Below, in pieces: positions 23,680-36,115 of a DNA stretch of 64,000 nt. The stretch spans positions 2,228,795 through 2,292,794 of the forward strand of contig JANPYM010000003.1 of assembly GCA_025890175.1 (NCBI GenBank), read 5' to 3'. A program made the position numbers and the translations under genes. Position 1 is the first letter of the stretch, and every line of letters starts with the position of its first letter. Below the pieces are notes generated by a model that was not told the origin of the DNA, ran no database searches, and worked only from the letters and a program-made list of their open reading frames with translations. This stretch comes from Ciborinia camelliae. Lineage: Eukaryota; Ascomycota; Leotiomycetes; Helotiales; Sclerotiniaceae.

Positions 23680-24860
23680 GTATAAAGAGATCACTGGATA
23701 CATGGGTATTTCATTGTGGAAATGACATAGACACTGTGGGGAAGGGGAATTGGAATTACAGCGAGAACGGGCTAGGGGATAAGGGAAGGGAAGGGAATGA
23801 AATGGAAGGGAAGACAAAAAAGAAACGGGATTGGGGTTGAGAAATTGAGAGTTGGGACTGTAAATGAAAATTTTAAGAATATCACTGGAGAAATCACTAC
23901 TGTATAAAGATACCAATGGCAACTGTAAGCGTGGGAGTGTCACTAGAAAGTGCACGCAAAAATTGGCAAGGGAAGAAGGAAAAGAAAGAAGAACTTGAAA
24001 GAGGGAAAAGGGAAAGTAAAAAGTCGTTACCCGGGGATATCATTGGAAAGTGAAAGAGCAGGTCACTAAGCTGGGCAGATCATTGTGAGATAAACAGCGA
24101 AGAGGGGAAAAAGAAAGAAAAGAAAGAGGCAATGGGGGAAGGGTATATTGTCACATGGGAATGGGCATATAATTTGAAGGAGTATATCATCGAAAAGGGC
24201 ATATCAATAAGTCATCACAACGAGAAGCATGTCAAACAAAAGAAAATGTCACAGTCGAAAGAATTCTGAATGAAAGGGGGTATGAGGACAATATATAGTA
24301 AATTGTGCTCCTATCAGGATTTAAAACTATTGGGATTCTCAATGTCATGATTGGATATCATGAGTCGCTTTCTGAGGCTGACTAGGGCAAGGAGACTAGG
24401 GTTAGTGTAGGGTTAGTGTATATTAGTCTCTCGTTTGGAGCCCATGGATGTGGTCCGGCCTTGAACTAGTGAACTAGCGAACTTAACTTGGGATTTACTG
24501 CGTCATCAGATAACAACTAAAAATACTTGGCGGGTGGCAAACAGGAAAGAGGAATGGCGAGAATAGGGGAGAGGGGAAGAAGGAAAGGGCGAAGGGGGAG
24601 GGAAAAGGGGAAAAAAGAAGCCAAAGAAAAGAGGGAAATGGAGAAGTTACTGGGAATGTCACTCTAGAAATAATTATACAAGCAATGACTTATTCATTTG
24701 GGTTTATGATATGTGCATATTATTAACTGTGGAAATGGGCAAGGAAAGAAGGAAAAGGCGAAAAAACAAGGAAAGATAATATTTTGGGTATCACTGTAAA
24801 TTAGTACATTGTTGGAGATGGGTATATCACTGGAAATGCAGGTTAAATAAAAGGAAGTTA
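23680..24860. repeat. Degenerate purine-rich repeat block
   Basis: The plus strand is strongly purine-rich (GGGAAAAG-type tracts). A degenerate unit resembling TATCACTGGAAATG recurs, for example at about 23689, 23878, 24040 and 24821, with more diverged copies between. Spacing is irregular. The block leads directly into the spaced repeats and minisatellite that follow. Confidence 0.5.
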
Positions 24861-24988
24861 AACGTACCTATAGGTGATATTTGTTCTCTTGGGGCTTTAA
24901 GGAACTTTCGCTCCGCTTCTCCCCAATTCTCATAAGAGGATCTCTACGTAGAGAGGTTTCCAGAATAGTCGTAATGGCGTAGGTAGAT

Positions 24989-25251
24989 CACTCGAAGTAT
25001 CAATCGACTTGGTAGATTCATAACGATGACTCAAAGTATCAATCGACTTGGTAGGATCAGAAACATCGTACAAAATGTAACCAGCGTCAGTGGTAGTTCT
25101 CATAGCAAAGACGGGAATAGATTTTTTATTTAGATGATTCAGAAACAGTCAAGTATCAATCGACTTGGTAGATGATTATGGAACACTCGAAGTATCAATT
25201 GACTTGGTAGATGATTATGAGACACTCGAAGTATCGATCGACTTGGTAGAT
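24989..25251 (+). repeat. Five direct copies of a spaced motif AAGTATCAATCGACTTGG
   Basis: Copies lie at about 24989-25017, 25029-25057, 25150-25173, 25184-25213 and 25223-25251, with spacers of about 10 to 90 bases. Each core carries terminal AAGT and ACTT in inverted orientation (CAAGT/ACTTG in the third copy). Most are preceded by ACTC and followed by TAGAT. Differences are single bases (CAATCG, CAATTG, CGATCG). Two of the spacers share GATTATG. This is an irregular minisatellite or a cluster of protein-binding sites; function is unknown. Confidence 0.85.
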
Positions 25252-25269
25252 CTTGGTGAGGTAGAGAAG

Positions 25270-26414
25270 AAATAAATGTGAGGAGACAAATGTGAGATAA
25301 ATGTGAGATAAATGTAAGATAAATGTAAAATAAATGTGAGATAAATATGAAATAAATATGAGATAAATATAAGATAAATGTAAAATAAATGTGAGATAAA
25401 TGTGAAATAAATGTGAGATAAATGTGAGATAAATGTGAAATAAATGTGAGATAAATGTAAGATAAATGTGAGTTAAATGTGAGTAGATAAATGTGAGTAA
25501 ATAAATGTGAGTTAAATGTGAGTAGATAAATGTGAATAAATAAATGTAAGTAGATAAATATAAATAGATAAATGTGAGTAAATAAATATGAATAGATAAA
25601 TATGAGTAAATAAATGTAAATAGATAAATGTAAGTAAATAAATGTGAGTAAATAAATGTGAATAGATAAATGTGAATAAATAAATGTAAATAGATAAATG
25701 TGAATAGATAAATATAAGTAAATAAATATGAATAGATAAATATAAGTAGATAAATATGAATAGATAAATGTAAATAGATAAATGTAAATAAATAAATGTA
25801 AATAAATAAATGTAAATAAATAAATGTAAATAAATAAATATAAATAAATAAATATAAATAAATAAATGTGAGTAGATAAATATGAGTAGATAAATGTGAG
25901 TAAATAAATGTAAGTAAATAAATGTGAGTAGATAAATGTGAGTAAATAAATGTGAGTTAAATGTAAGTAGATAAATGTGAGTAAATAAATGTGAGTAGAT
26001 AAATGTAAGTAGATAAATATGAGTAAATAAATATAAATAGATAAATATGAATAGATAAATGTGAGTAGATAAATGTAAGTAGATAAATGTGAATAGATAA
26101 ATGTGAGTAGATAAATGTGAGTAGATAAATATGAATAAATAAATGTGAATAGATAAATGTAAATAAATAAATATGAGTAAATAAATATAAGTAAATAAAT
26201 GTGAGTAAATAAATATAAATAAATAAATGTGAATAAATAAATGTGAATAAATAAATAAAAGTAAATAAATATGAGTAAATAAATGTGAGTAAATAAATGT
26301 GAGTAAATAAATGTGAGTAAATAAATGTGAGTAAATAAATGTGAGTAAATAAATGTGAGTAAATAAATGTGAGTAAATAAATGTAAGTAAATAAATGTGA
26401 GTAGATAAATATAA
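25270..26414. repeat. 1.1-kb compound minisatellite, 11-bp unit changing to 14-bp unit
   Basis: From about 25270 to 25480 the period is 11 (ATAAATGTGAG and variants). After that it is mostly 14 (ATAAATGTGAGTAA or ...TAG), which is the 11-mer plus one triplet. Variation is limited to a few positions (GTG/ATG/ATA, GAG/AAG/GAA). The last copies, near 26300-26400, are the most uniform, so expansion there is probably most recent. The complementary strand lacks stop codons in all frames, which creates long false frames of alternating Ile/Tyr/Leu/His residues. Confidence 0.95.
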
Positions 26415-29400
26415 AGAGAAAAAGAAGAAGAAAGTCTCTGAGCAGCAGAGGGGATGGCCTTTTATATTCATACAAAAGTGGGACTCGGATAGGTTGAGTA
26501 GTTCATCCCTCATATGATGACAACATAGTTAGGCCACAGCGTCAATTACTTTAGAACTAAGACTTAGCATTTATTAATCTATACTAATACAACCGTTGAA
26601 TTGGTCATATGATTGAAGCAAGCCACACTATTACGTTACGAACCAAAATGTAGCTAAAACTACTAGTTTTATTACTGTTTTGGTTAGATGATATGATTCT
26701 ACACTCAAACCCGTTTTTCCTTCCAGCGCGCTATTGAAATGCACGTTATCTCAATATACTAGATGTCGATGAATTTCTTCAAAATGACAAAGTGGATGTG
26801 AATGGACTTGGGTACGAGTCATAAATCATACTGAACTCTCTTCGAGTCATATATAACCAGGGGGTGGGGAGCACATTGCGTGGTGACTCGTCTATAGATA
26901 TACAGGAAACTAAGAAAAACTTGAAAGCCTCATCACTCTTAACTGGTCGCCGATTATCGCTGGTTGAACATTTGAAGCAAAAGAAAGCTCGATTGAGGAT
27001 GGTTCTTGGTTTTTGTTAGTCTAGACCTGGAGTTACATACACACGAGTCCTTCGAATGGTAGCGATCAAGCCCGAATAATTTGTTTACATATACTTAAAA
27101 GATGGCTTGGAGAGCGGTACATGACTCTCAAATAGTTTTGGCATCTAATTTTGAAGCTATTGAGATTAGTTGGGTATGTCACAAGACAATACAGGCAACT
27201 AAAATGGCAGAATTTCTAAATAAACGAAGTCACTAGACTAAACAGGAACAACATCTACCCTGGCGCTGGTCAAAGAGGTAATTAATATAATTATGTACAT
27301 TCAGGAGATATATTATCGCAGATCTTAGCCTGGATGCTCTTACAGAATTCAAATTTTATGTATTTGTCGTACCCAAACTCCATTCTCGCTAACCCTAAGT
27401 TCAATTGATGTTACATCATTTATTGATTCTTGGGCAATACCGTGCCCCATAGACCATAATAAGAGATAAGACTATTTGGTACATGGAATTTTAGGAAGAA
27501 TCAGCTCGTAAATAAGGCAATGCAAGTAATGCGGTAAATTCAAGTATGTGAGTTTTGCTTGCATGCTGCTGATTAGCCTGATTTTGGGGGGCGACAAAGC
27601 GAACCTTCAAGTTACCGGTGCCGGATGGCCGGTCGAAAGGATAGTACCGGAATGACCGCCGTTGTGTGGCAAAAGAGAATTTAATAGTAAGGTGACTAGA
27701 AAAGTCATTCCTAGCTAGCACTTAGGAAGCCAGCCTAGGCGCATCATTCCGAGTCAACTAATTCCTACTAAAGGAAAAGAGACTTGGGCATGTTGCAATT
27801 TATGTGGCAAAAACAGATTTATATTGGATCATGGAGGTCCTAGAGTAGCTTGGATCCTCGAATTAATATTTTTACTTGGGGAAAGTGTGGAATGCTGTAT
27901 GTCTCCTTCCCCAGGAACAAATGCCATTTTCCAAATCTTACTATAAACCAAACCGTTTCACACTAGACAATAGCATGAACTTGTAAGAATGAGCCTGTCA
28001 GGATGAGCCTTGTAATTTGAGAATGTAGATATGCAACAGAACTATTGAGTAGGAGGGTTCTGTGAACTGTTCTAGACCCATGTTCATAGTCGTCGAAGCT
28101 AGAAGAGCCGATCAATTGTAGTTTATGTTTTGACTCGTGAATTCAATCACTTGTCGGGATGAGCCCTGTAAAATTAATCATGTAGATATGCAACACAAAT
28201 ATTTTGAGGACTGTGAGTGGAGGAAGTCCGGACTCTGAAGACGACTTGGAGTACCTAGGTACTAGTTGAGTTCCTAGATCGAGCTAGAGGGAAGTCTCGA
28301 CCCCGTTGCTTCCGCTGCTTCCTCTTCTTATCATTGCGCTTTTTTCATCGATTATATTAGGCTAAGAAAATTGTGGATGATGAAAACTGATATGATCAAT
28401 AAATTAAGGGGGTACTCCCTCAACCCGGATTTCAGAGAGCCGCCAGACTTTGAATGCATTGATTTGGGCGATTGAGTAGTACCTATTTATACATATCACT
28501 TCCATACTCAAAATCTAAAATAGAACTCTCGAAGATTGATGACCCGCTGGTATCTTCTATCTCTCGATTGTAGGACGGAGCACACAGTGCAGTAAATGCA
28601 GAAGATGTGAACATTAGCAAAAAGACTTCTAGGATCCTCTAATAGAACGATAGGATTTCATAAGAGCCGGGTCTAAAAAAACTGGGCGGCCTTGTAATAA
28701 ACAATATTTCCCTGGTAATACCCAGGCTTGACACCATATTGAACCCCACACAAATGCTAAACTTTTGTTTGTTGCATATCTCAAATTTGATACCCCACGG
28801 TTTAGTACAACAAATACATGGCCATGGTGGATGTATTGTGGGGACTAAAGCAAGGGCGAAAGAGTTGAATTACATCATCTAGATCTTCGGTTCTCACTAA
28901 AATACCTTGTATGGTTGAGATCAAAAGAGGAGAGAATCTTCGGCTTCATCACAAGTCCATATATATGAAGGTATGTGTGTGCTTGTTGCATATCCCAGAT
29001 TAAAGGAGTTCACCGGATCACTCGAAATTTCCAATATATTGGTAACATTGGGAGGTTGACGCACTCTCTATTCAGGACTCATGCTCCAATTTAAGAACAA
29101 TACTTGATTGATTCATATATTTCACTTGAAGCCTTCACGAATAAAAAGGTCTTTTGAGCCTATGAATAGTATAAGTACTGGAAATATAATACCAGAAATT
29201 CCTATGGAGAGGAGATAATGGCAGTTGAGAAATAATGATGGTTAAACTTTGGTGTAATTCGTAGCAATTTTTCAGAAAACAAATGTAAAGTGTGTGAAAC
29301 CCAGATCCACAAGTACTTACATCTTTTTGAAATTGTGACCTCAAACGATAGAAGTAAACATGATTGATTGGAATTAATATTCTGAGGGAGTAAAGAAACG

Positions 29401-32400
29401 GCGATTCATCGAAAAACAATAGATTGACTTCCATGCGCCTTACAAATATTATAAGATGAAACTTGAAATGCGTATAAAATACTCAAATAATCATGAAAGT
29501 ATGAATGCGCGAATACCGCCCTTCATGAGTCCTTCAGAGCTCATTATGGCAGATAGAGAATTATTTCTGTGTCAGTGATCCAATCATAATTTCAACACGT
29601 GCCACATACCCTTCAAATACACAGTTTTATTACTATATAAGGTGCGATAACTCAGTCCCTTCCATCGAGAGCGCAAAGGCGCCAAACATGCCTGTTTGGT
29701 CAGGTCAAATGCGCTCTTGTGGTGGAGTAGTAGTGTCGCCGGATCCAAAAAAATCCTCATTTCAGAGAGGGTTCTCCTCCCGCCCCTAGAGGGCGGCAAG
29801 GTTTTGCCAGTCTGTTACAACTTTTTTTGGAATTTTTATCATTGTTTTGGGGCTTCTTGGATAGAGAGAAGACCAGTCTGGTTTTGATAGATTCTTTTTT
29901 TGGGTCGTTGAATGTTATTGTGGAGCAAAAAGTGAAGTAATTCGCGTATTTCGTTGGAGTAAGGGCGGCGAGGCGAGGTGAGGCCGCGCCAGTAATATCT
30001 GAGATGGTATTGCCGAGAACGTACTAATAAACCTTTTAGGTGCCAAATGGTGGTGATGCCATGACTACGTGGGAGATTCTGGATTCTTGCACCTCTAAGA
30101 TATCCAGCTAGCTAGGGTTGAAGAAAATAACTATTTTTGCACCGCGCTACTGATGGAGCGATCCCATCCACGATAGAACTGTTCCACACTTGAAGGTAGA
30201 ATTTTGACAATCCATACATCGCTCGAAGAAAAATAGTTGGCAAAGACAAAAGTACCGCGCCTCATTACTTAGACTGTACCTATATACTCCCGTCACTGAT
30301 GGTATGCAACGCACAGCACCTTTTACAGCACAAAGATCTTCGAAATATCGAAGCCCGGTTAAAGGCAAGACTTGAAATATATTGCAGTTGTAATGCTAAG
30401 ACACATTCCAGCCCCAATCACCTCAGCATATAGAGCCAATTTTTCATATTCTCGGCTTATCTTGAATGATCTGATAGATGGCATATTGAAAGCTATAGGA
30501 CTAAGGTAGGTAAAACTCTCTTCTCCGTGATATCATCACAAAGAAAAAGTTTGGTATATTCCATATGTATGTAGGGCTGACGGAATTTTAGACGCTAGCC
30601 AGTAGGCGAGGAAACTAAGAGTTGCCCGGTCGAAGCACTAACCCGCATCACCATAACATTTTTATGGGCCGATTGCTTCGAGATTAGTTAGAGGTGTTTA
30701 GAGGTGTTTAGAGATCCATTGCAATAGACTAGCCATCTCCTTTGCCACTTTAAAGGGTCTGCTTTTCAAAAAAAAAACCCAAGGATAACTTTTCAAGGGG
30801 CTTAGTCTAATTGCGCGGCACTTTACCGTTTCACGTTTCAGGAGATACTTACTTGTAATAAGATTGATAATTTAGCAATTGTATTTCTTACATCCACTTA
30901 TATAAGTGAAGTTTATCGTGGGTGTGGATAAAATGCCCAAATTGTACTAAAACTTGTTTCCACCTCGATAAAATCAAGAGCTTATTAAGAGCTTCACCAA
31001 GCTCAAGCGAGGCCATTTCGGCCATTCAGAACTCTTCCTTAGACTTTAATCATCAGAAATAGCCAATTTATCGAATATCTGAATACCTCTATTGTGGCAT
31101 ATCTATAGAATGTGGAAAATGAATGTAATGAAGCTTTTGGAGATGATTTCAACTTCCTGACATCCTTCGGGCTTGGCCATATTTCTGGACTAAATTGTGG
31201 GGTGTCGAACTTGCGATATGCAACGAATCCCTTTGCACATGACTCGAAGATAGGAAGCCAGCTTGGTATACTAAGTGGGTGGGGCTGGTATCTATCTCGG
31301 TCCCGGAGCTTGCGCTATGTATCATATGAAGCTCCCATAAGTTACTGGCTTTGGTGGAGCAGAAACTCTGGAGATAAGACCAGTGATAGTTTGTTACAGT
31401 CCATAGAGCTCTAAACTTCAAGCTCCACTCTAGTCTCCTCTAACAACAGCAGCCAATCAAGGCCTCATTATTATCCCAATGTTCAATCTTTGAAAGTCTA
31501 GAATAGAAGTCTCTGCATATCCTTTTGCATATCGAAACATTCACATGACTGAAAGAGGATCCGGTGAGTACCGTCATCTTTGCTTGAAAAATAATTGTTA
31601 CACATCTCTAGGTAATGTGTGACAAATAAATGCAATGCCTTGATTGGCTAGATTTGGGGTTTTAGGAAATGTCAGTTCTCAGGGAACTATTTGTCGCTAG
31701 AACCTCATCTGGCCAATCATACGTGGAGTTTTGATATGTTGCATGTCGCTAGCTCTGTGGCTGAAATAGAGTTCGATGAGCGCCACCTCGAACCTACACA
31801 TTGCCGAAACTCTCACAGCCCCAAGCCAGTGGGTGGCGTACCAAATGATTGAGAGGCTTAAGAGCTACCGTTTGTTTGCCCAAAACTTCACCAAATTTAA
31901 CTTTCTAATGAAAATACATCGCTCTGTGACATTTTCTTTTATGTATCAGGATTGAAGTAGCTGCGTTTTCGAAGAATTGACAGATATTTATTGCCTCTAG
32001 GAAGTAGAAACTACTTCCAGGTATTTTACTGACACCTGAAGTATCTGGATACTGAGGGTTCAGATACATATGGATTACCGACCTGTGGGAGCCGTTCCAA
32101 CCCTCTGGCCTCATGACCCCGCACATCCAAGTGCCGAGTATTTTACACTGCCAAAGCACCGAACATGCCCCGGTCTCCTTTTCAGCCAATAACTTCTATC
32201 GAATGCAACTGTTACACATCTGCAGTGTGTGGAAAACGAACCCAATGAACCCATTGGTTTCACTGATATACTAGCAGATGACTAGTGCTTAAGAAGCCGA
32301 GTGGGAACTCAGTCGATAGTACAATTCCCTAGATAATTCCGACGCTATAACTGTGCAAATCATTACCGCTACAACTTCTATTCGACCAATGATATACGAT

Positions 32401-33577
32401 GGTTTGAGTATGTTGCACATTGTAAACTCTAAACCCCACCATTTAGTGTAAGCTGTGCTGGCATGACAAAAGAGAAGACGGAGTGCATGACCAAAGCTTG
32501 TGAATTTTCATCGAAGTGTGGCTATTCTTCTTATTCTTCTTGGTGTTTTAAGGGGGAAAAGTTATCCAAGAGAAGAGTTTGACACTACAGTCTTCTCATA
32601 CATCCTGATTGAAGATCTCGGAAGCGGACAAAGACTGCTTCAATGATACCATAGAGAAAGTGCTTCTCATGTTATACCCATACTTTCACTTCGTATCAAA
32701 ACCCAAAAATATAACAGAAATAAGAACAGACAGTGGCATGGCGACAAGACAGCAGAGACGGGCGAGACAAATCTAGCAGCTTAATGTTTTATTGTCCTTC
32801 AAAATAATATCAAGAGAGGGAGAAACTAAAAAAAATACAAAACTATTACCAAGGGGGAATATTAATTTCAATTGTAATTGCATATATCAGAGAAAGTACT
32901 GAGCAAACATCCTTCAATTGAAGCCAGATTGCATCTTGACAAATGACCTCAGCCCCAGAATATGACCAACCATAAATTCCACGAAACTTACCCAATTCAT
33001 AATATCTTTCAGATATTCCAGACCAACCACTTCCACAAAACCCATGGACGAATTAGCCCAACCTTCTAAAATGTTGTACCAAGTGTATAGATATTAAACA
33101 GAATGTTGTTGAACAGTTATTTGGCTAGAAGTGTATAACTATCCTTATTATATCCGCCATGCAAAACTTTTGAGGATGCCGAATTGGTTCTCCACGAAGT
33201 ATCTCCTTGATTCACAATGCTTTTCTTTGAAAAGTTTTCTGTTGCATTTCGCAAAAAGAAGGAGTAAAGTAACAAATCGCCTGTTCAACATCTTGGCTAT
33301 CGTGGATTGAGGTTTCCAGATGTGAATGGAAATGTGTTGATTCTAATAAGAGCTCTTACTATGGCGCATTTTAGGGTCAGGGTCGCCGTCGCTATCATTC
33401 TGCCACGATTGACCGCCCTTGACTTTGACCACATTCTGGACGTGTGATGTGCAACAAAATGGAGTTTCATCCATTGCTAGCTTCAATCAAATGCCATCAC
33501 AATAATGCTAGGATATCTCGACATAGATATATTGAACCACCAAGTTCCAGCTGTAGCATGGAGTAAAATCGGACAAC
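26415..33577. other. Gene-free region with short dispersed repeats
   Basis: No protein-coding gene is supported on either strand. Short dispersed sequences are present: the 9-mer TTGCATATC or its complement at 28028, 28185, 28772, 28986, 31215 and 31525, and a diverged direct duplication at 27995-28048 and 28152-28210. Small hairpins occur at 29777-29795 (CCGCCC/GGGCGG) and 32000-32018 (GGAAGTAG/CTACTTCC). The final kilobase probably carries the 3' region of the minus-strand regulator. Confidence 0.4.
27995..28210 (+). repeat. Diverged direct duplication, two copies of about 55 bp
   Basis: Copy 1 is 27995-28048 and copy 2 is 28152-28210. Both read TGTC, then GGATGAGCC, then TGTAA, then after a variable stretch TGTAGATATGCAACA followed by a TATT-containing end. 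They are separated by about 100 unrelated bases. No coding sequence is involved. Confidence 0.7.
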
Positions 33578-35390
33578 CTAAATGGATATAGTCTGAGTGT
33601 ACTCCATCCTCTTATTCGGGCATTCAAAATGACGGGCAGAATCCATATTCATGGCCGTGTCGGAAAAGTGTGGTTTCTGCTCATTCCACACAGTAATAGG
33701 GATCTTTTGCTCCACAATATTAGCCAGAAGGTTTGCATGTTCAATCCCCATCTGCGTTCCAATGTATCGCAAATTCTTAACACAAAACGCTCGAACTTCT
33801 GGAGTTGAGATGCGTATATTGCCTACTAGGAACAATGGCCAAATGAGAAAATATCCACCCGAGAATCGAATCGTGGGAAATTCTGCTCCAAAGCCATCCG
33901 TTCTGAAGCCACTCCAGAGTTTTGTAGGCGTAGAGCTTTTCGCAGTGTAGCCCACATGCTGGGGTACACTTGCTAAAATATCTGCTTGGAGCTGGTACAT
34001 AATTTCGGTGCAAATTTGAAATCGCTCTGCATATTCGGGACCAAGAAGGCATGGTGATAAAGAAGCAAAGTCTTTTAGTAAAACCTCTCGGATTGTTTCG
34101 TTTAATAGAATCCTAAGTTCTCTAATCGCATTCCAGATCTGAGCTACCCAATGATCGTAGTAGATGTGATAGTAACCATCGAATACAACATCTGAATCAT
34201 CTTCTGTATGGACAGTGATATATTCCCATCCCTTGGGTATATTTGTAAAGAAGGCGAGGAATCTTTCATCCAGAGCGTCAGCATCATTAAGAAGGTCATG
34301 AGGGTCGGTATAATAGCCTGCGTGATATCTGGCATTGAAAGCTGTGTAGTCGATCATTGTTTTTTGAGCTACCCAGGCTGGATCAACGTTGGTCATGTTG
34401 TTTTCTGCAAATCTTGTCATTTCTACGATGTATTTCGGCAGTGGTATGTCCCGTTGGATACAAGATATTAACAGACTCGACGTCACTTGAGCTAACAGAC
34501 GTATACCCCCTTTCGACTTGATCGCTTCTGGTCCTCGAAGTTTGATAACGGCGGCAGCACCATGGATATGTTCTGCCCATGCTTTCATTGACGTTTGATT
34601 GCGACCTGTAATAGTTTCGAAGATACCAAGGATCAATATCGCAAGCAAAGTACTGTCTTTCTTGACAGCGGTTGGAGATTGAAGGGCAGCATTGGTGAGC
34701 TGAAGTGATCTGGCGTATTGTGCGCGTGCTTGGTTCATAAGGTGGGGAGCTTTCGCAGAATGCGAATAACCGGCCAGACCAACTGCATGGACTGCGGCTA
34801 CGAGATTGTCATCTATACTATCAGATTCATACAAGTCGGAAAGGTGGTCAAGATGTCCTCGAGTTGGACCATGATCACCTATTACGTAGTTTGACAAGAA
34901 GAATGCTGTGGCTTTATCTTCAATCGACGGTGTTATGTTTAAATAGTTGATAGAGATAACCTGACTGGGCCGAGAAGTCCTCACAACCATCTCCTGAGGC
35001 GAGTGATCCAGACTTGAAGTTAGAGAAGGGGTGGTGGAATAAGCAGTAGTGGAGTTGGGAGAGACAGATTCCGAACTTTTTTGCTTGCCCTTCTCGTGTT
35101 TAACCTTTGCTTTCTTGATGACATTCTTAGTCTCCTCCCGGAAGATCAGATCGACTTGAGACCTGTACCCGGGACATTGTCGACCGGCATTCCGGCATTG
35201 AGTGCACCCAGTGGGTATTGCATCACACTATAATATATCTGTCAGAAATTAAATATGATCTTGGAATGGTCCTTGGCGTATAGAGAATGGTTCAGATAAA
35301 CTTTTAGATAGGTTGATTCGGGTAACTTGCTTTTGTCTTTTTGGCCCGACATGCATGGCATCCTTTAGAAGGCCGACCACAGAAAACCAT
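33578..35390 (-). CDS. Zn2Cys6 transcription factor (Fungal_trans_2 type), two exons
   Basis: Exon 1 is 35331-35390, the intron 35228-35330 (103 nt), and exon 2 33578-35227, giving 569 residues. The N-terminus MVFCGRPSKGC starts a binuclear zinc cluster whose six cysteines fall on the family pattern: CHAC, then CDAIPTGC, CRNAGRQC and PGY. The intron splits the cluster exactly before the third cysteine and uses a GC donor (GCAAGT) with a TAG acceptor; this splice restores the conserved KTKCD junction. A short basic linker follows. The rest resembles the Fungal_trans_2 domain, with a helical block around HAVGLAGYS and SLQLTNAAL. It is a nuclear DNA-binding regulator. It is divergent from the MFS gene at 36335, and the shared promoter carries two CGG/CCG palindromes, so control of that transporter and of itself is a reasonable inference. 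Confidence 0.9.
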
Positions 35391-35838
35391 ACCCTCAACC
35401 GCTATGTTGGCTTGAGCAGGAATTCTACCTCTTTAAAGGGACGATTTCCAGAAATAGACTCAAAATATCGGAGAGCGGGATCCCAAGCAGTTGTATCGGT
35501 GGATAATATGGACTGGTGGTCAACTTATCGCACAAATGGGGGGAAAAGGAGACCCGTTGGAAATTTCACTATTTTCGCAGTGATGGTCTCAAAGAGGAAT
35601 TGAAGAAGTATGTTGGAGGATACAACCCTCATAAATTATTAGACAAGTGAAATTGTAATATATCACTGAGACGGACGATGGATTGATCTGACGTCTGCCT
35701 AAGCATGTCACGTGAATGTAAAACGCAAGCTGAATGGTCTCGTTTGCATTTCCTATTTTAGGGTAAGAGGAAGTTGACCAATCAAAAACCGACATGTCGT
35801 CCCGGAACATCGGCACCACTTGCACTGCTTACCTACCT

Positions 35839-35848
35839 TACGGCCGTA
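35839..35848. promoter_or_regulatory. Palindrome TACGGCCGTA, copy 1, candidate Zn2Cys6 site
   Basis: This perfect 10-base palindrome contains inverted CGG/CCG triplets, the typical target of Zn2Cys6 dimers. It lies 449 bases upstream of the regulator start. An identical copy lies 267 bases further on in the same divergent promoter. Confidence 0.5.
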
Positions 35849-36105
35849 TCTTGGCTAGGTTACTAGGTACACTTTAAAACCTCATTCCACTTTTATTATC
35901 TGAAAAGCGTCAACTTCCTTCGTGAACGGATCTTTTCCTTCACCATTTCCACTTTCTTCACGCTTCACACTAGTAAGGTTATATGAAGGCAGTGCCGTTT
36001 CTTAACATCAATATATAAGATGTATGCCTTCTATGAGGCTAAACGCTCAGCTGGCGCCCTGTATATAGTGTCAAAGTGGCTCAGCTATATGGAATTTCAT
36101 CACCC

Positions 36106-36115
36106 TACGGCCGTA
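36106..36115. promoter_or_regulatory. Palindrome TACGGCCGTA, copy 2, candidate Zn2Cys6 site
   Basis: Identical to the copy at 35839. It lies 220 bases upstream of the MFS transporter ATG. I found no third exact copy elsewhere in the window by eye. Confidence 0.5.

Noticed and set aside
24395..24422. Telomere-like AGGGTTAG strings
   Set aside because: Only two imperfect copies in a GGGTTAGTGTA duplication; not a telomeric array.
24989..25251. CRISPR-like appearance of the five spaced repeats
   Set aside because: The genome is fungal, spacers are irregular (about 10-90 bases) and partly similar to each other, and no cas genes exist.
25512..26513. 333-residue and 172-residue minus-strand frames of Ile/Tyr/Leu/His repeats
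   Set aside because: They arise because the minisatellite unit has no stop codon on that strand in any frame; composition and overlap in several frames show they are not genes.
29584..29887. Overlapping frames around a CCGCCC/GGGCGG hairpin
   Set aside because: Short, mutually overlapping on both strands and without similarity; the hairpin alone is too short to call an RNA.
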